Below are positions 62,630 through 64,000 of a DNA stretch of 64,000 nucleotides, in pieces. The position numbers were made by a program, and so were the translations under genes. Numbering within the stretch: the stretch's first letter is position 1; the number at the start of each line of letters is the position of its first letter. Origin of the DNA: Apiospora phragmitis (lineage: Eukaryota; Ascomycota; Sordariomycetes; Amphisphaeriales; Apiosporaceae); contig JAQQWL010000004.1 in the NCBI GenBank assembly GCA_038363925.1, forward strand, positions 2,294,001-2,358,000, written 5' to 3'. The notes beneath the pieces were generated by a model. It was not told the origin of the DNA and ran no database searches. It saw nothing but the letters and a program-made list of their open reading frames with translations.

Positions 62630-64000
62630 TTAGTGCTCTTCCCCCAGCCTCCAATATTTCCCCCCCCCGGATTGGCAAGGCAGCGCTCTTCCGTCGGCTT
62701 CTCGAACCTCCGTGCCATCTAGTAGAGTCTCGCGCGGCCTGGGTGGTTCCGTAGTAGCTTCCTTAGGGTCATCGCTTCTGTCGTTGTGGCTTTTCTTCAC
62801 GAGACCTCGCGACTTTCGGCGGTATCGCATGATGAACCAGGCCAAGAATGCGATGATGCCGAGTACCGCAATCCCAACGCCTGTACCCATGCCTGCTGAC
62901 GCGGCTTTGGACAGGCCATTATGAGAGGCTGGTGATGATGGAGTCGAGGAGATATTGGGACCGGCACTACTGCCTCCACTGCCCCCGCTGGTGCCGTGGG
63001 TGCCATTGCAAGAGAAAACCGATGATCCCCTGGTCACGCATTTGCACCAGCCGGGAACAGTCGAACTCCGGGTTCCAGGCCTCTATCGTGACCACTCCGG
63101 CACGGGAAAGGAGTGGAAAAAGGGCAGGATTGATAGTCCTGCCATCTCGGGTCAGCCATCTCGAACGCACTAGTGATTAACCGATATCTGACCCTCCTCT
63201 AACGTACGTGTCCATTATACCGTTGATGTAGATGGAGCTGGCAGTCGTCAAGCGAGAAGAAATCGCCGGGGAGCGTCGAGCCCGGGTTGTCCGTGATGTG
63301 GAGCCTTTTCACTTCCGTCAGACGGTCGAAGGAAAGTTGAGTGAATCCAGCATTCTTCGTGATATTCAGATCTTCACCAACCCTGACCAGCTGATTCAGG
63401 GCCAGGCCCCCATGCACGATATTAATCGGTGGTTCACCGGTACCACTCCACGGCCCCATGAGTACTGAATGTTCCACGACTATATCTGGGGTCGACGTAG
63501 AAAGCCCTTTTGTGAGTCCAAAACTAGAGTCACTACTTCCGTTGCCGACTTGGATGTTATATGCATTTTTAAGGCAGGGAAGTAATTGTAACCCTTCTGA
63601 GGGTTGGCCATGGCGAGCGAGTTCCTGACTGTCTCAAGTAGAGGGAATGAAGTTATGGTATTGGTAACGTTAAGAGCGGAGGCGTCGTTAGATTCGGGAA
63701 TACCACAGTACCTGCGTCATCCAGGAACACGACACCAAAGCTGGCCACATAGAATGACTGAGTCCGAGCAGCTGTACTGCCGAGTTGAGGGGCTTGTTGG
63801 ATTATGAGGCCTCTGTTCGGTAAATCTGAATTGTCCAACAAACGATCGGAATTCATGTTGATATTTGTTAGTGCTGGTGCGTCATAGATGTCCAATTGTC
63901 CAAACGAAGTAAGATCCGGGAAAATGATATGTTGGAGCCCATGATTGCAGAAAATTTGCATTACGTGAAATGATGTTAGATTTGTGAAATTGAGGCTGCC
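62630..64000 (-). CDS. Ecm33-like surface protein with C-terminal TM, partial and frame-broken
   Basis: The frame is open to the right edge, so the N-terminus lies outside the window. Receptor-L/leucine-rich blocks are spread over several frames: FPDLTSFGQLDIYDAPALTN, then NVTNTITSFPLLETVRNSLA, then PINIVHGGLALNQLVRVGED with LNITKNAGFTQLSF. A short intron is probable around 63210-63170 (GTACGT donor, CACTAG acceptor). It is followed by FPLLSRAGVVTIEAWNPEFDCSR. After a Gly/Ser/Thr-rich stalk come one transmembrane helix (GVGIAVLGIIAFLAWFIMRY), a basic stop-transfer and a cytosolic tail ending at 62630. Yeast Ecm33/Sps2 are GPI-anchored wall-integrity proteins; this one instead seems membrane-spanning, a form found in filamentous fungi. 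At least four frame changes make the gene doubtful as it stands. Confidence 0.65.

Noticed and set aside
1..64000. CRISPR arrays, bacterial operons, viral or transposon genes
   Set aside because: No direct-repeat arrays, no Shine-Dalgarno-led operons, and no reverse transcriptase, transposase or capsid motifs were seen; the window is fungal nuclear DNA.

Overview
The window is nuclear DNA from a filamentous ascomycete. The genes carry short introns (about 50-130 bases) with GT(A/G)NGT donors and (C/T)AG acceptors. Several families are Pezizomycotina markers: a PalB/Rim13 calpain, DUF2985, Vts1 and Zn2Cys6 regulators. Protein-level resemblance is closest to Sordariomycetes as I remember them; no search was run and I do not name a species.

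Layout. 1-4.9 kb: no supportable gene. 4.9-19 kb: zinc alcohol dehydrogenase (+), tRNA-splicing endonuclease Sen15 (-), a DUF2985 membrane protein (+), an SLC35F6-type transporter (+), the calpain PalB (-) and the peroxisomal adenine nucleotide carrier (+). 19.7-24.3 kb: Yippee-type zinc protein (-) and ferric reductase (-). 24.3-30.6 kb: gene-poor. 30.6-33.3 kb: a conserved fungal protein of unknown function in broken frames (-). 34.8-38.9 kb: CLU1/CluA (+) with an internal stop. 39.9-40.4 kb: ribosomal protein eL29 (+). 43.6-45.5 kb: Vts1 (+). 46.8-50.1 kb: TFIIIC subunit Sfc4/Tfc4 (+). 50.3-61.2 kb: four genes that look like an accessory group: an NCS1 nucleobase-type permease (-), a 14-TM MFS transporter (+), a Zn2Cys6 regulator (-) and a PuuE/allantoinase-type polysaccharide deacetylase (-). 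62.6 kb to the right edge: an Ecm33-like surface protein (-), cut by the window and in broken frames.

Most of the left half is housekeeping: RNA processing, translation (eL29), Pol III transcription, peroxisomal ATP import, pH signalling and mitochondrial distribution. The 50-61 kb group could work as uptake, export, regulation and hydrolysis of a nitrogenous compound such as a purine or ureide, but that is inference from co-location.

The most striking signal is not a new system. Otherwise well-conserved genes from 31 kb rightwards carry single-base disruptions: Vts1 (one extra T in a T run), Sfc4 (one G short), the MFS transporter (one G short), the deacetylase (one G short, then one G extra), the unknown protein (three frame changes), CLU1 (an in-frame TAA) and the Ecm33-like gene (four or more). 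Several sit in homopolymers. For the single-indel genes, exon lengths summed over independently chosen splice sites miss a multiple of three by exactly the predicted one base. Genes left of 25 kb are almost free of this. Sequencing error is the simplest explanation; real decay is the alternative. I did not find a convincing undescribed system.
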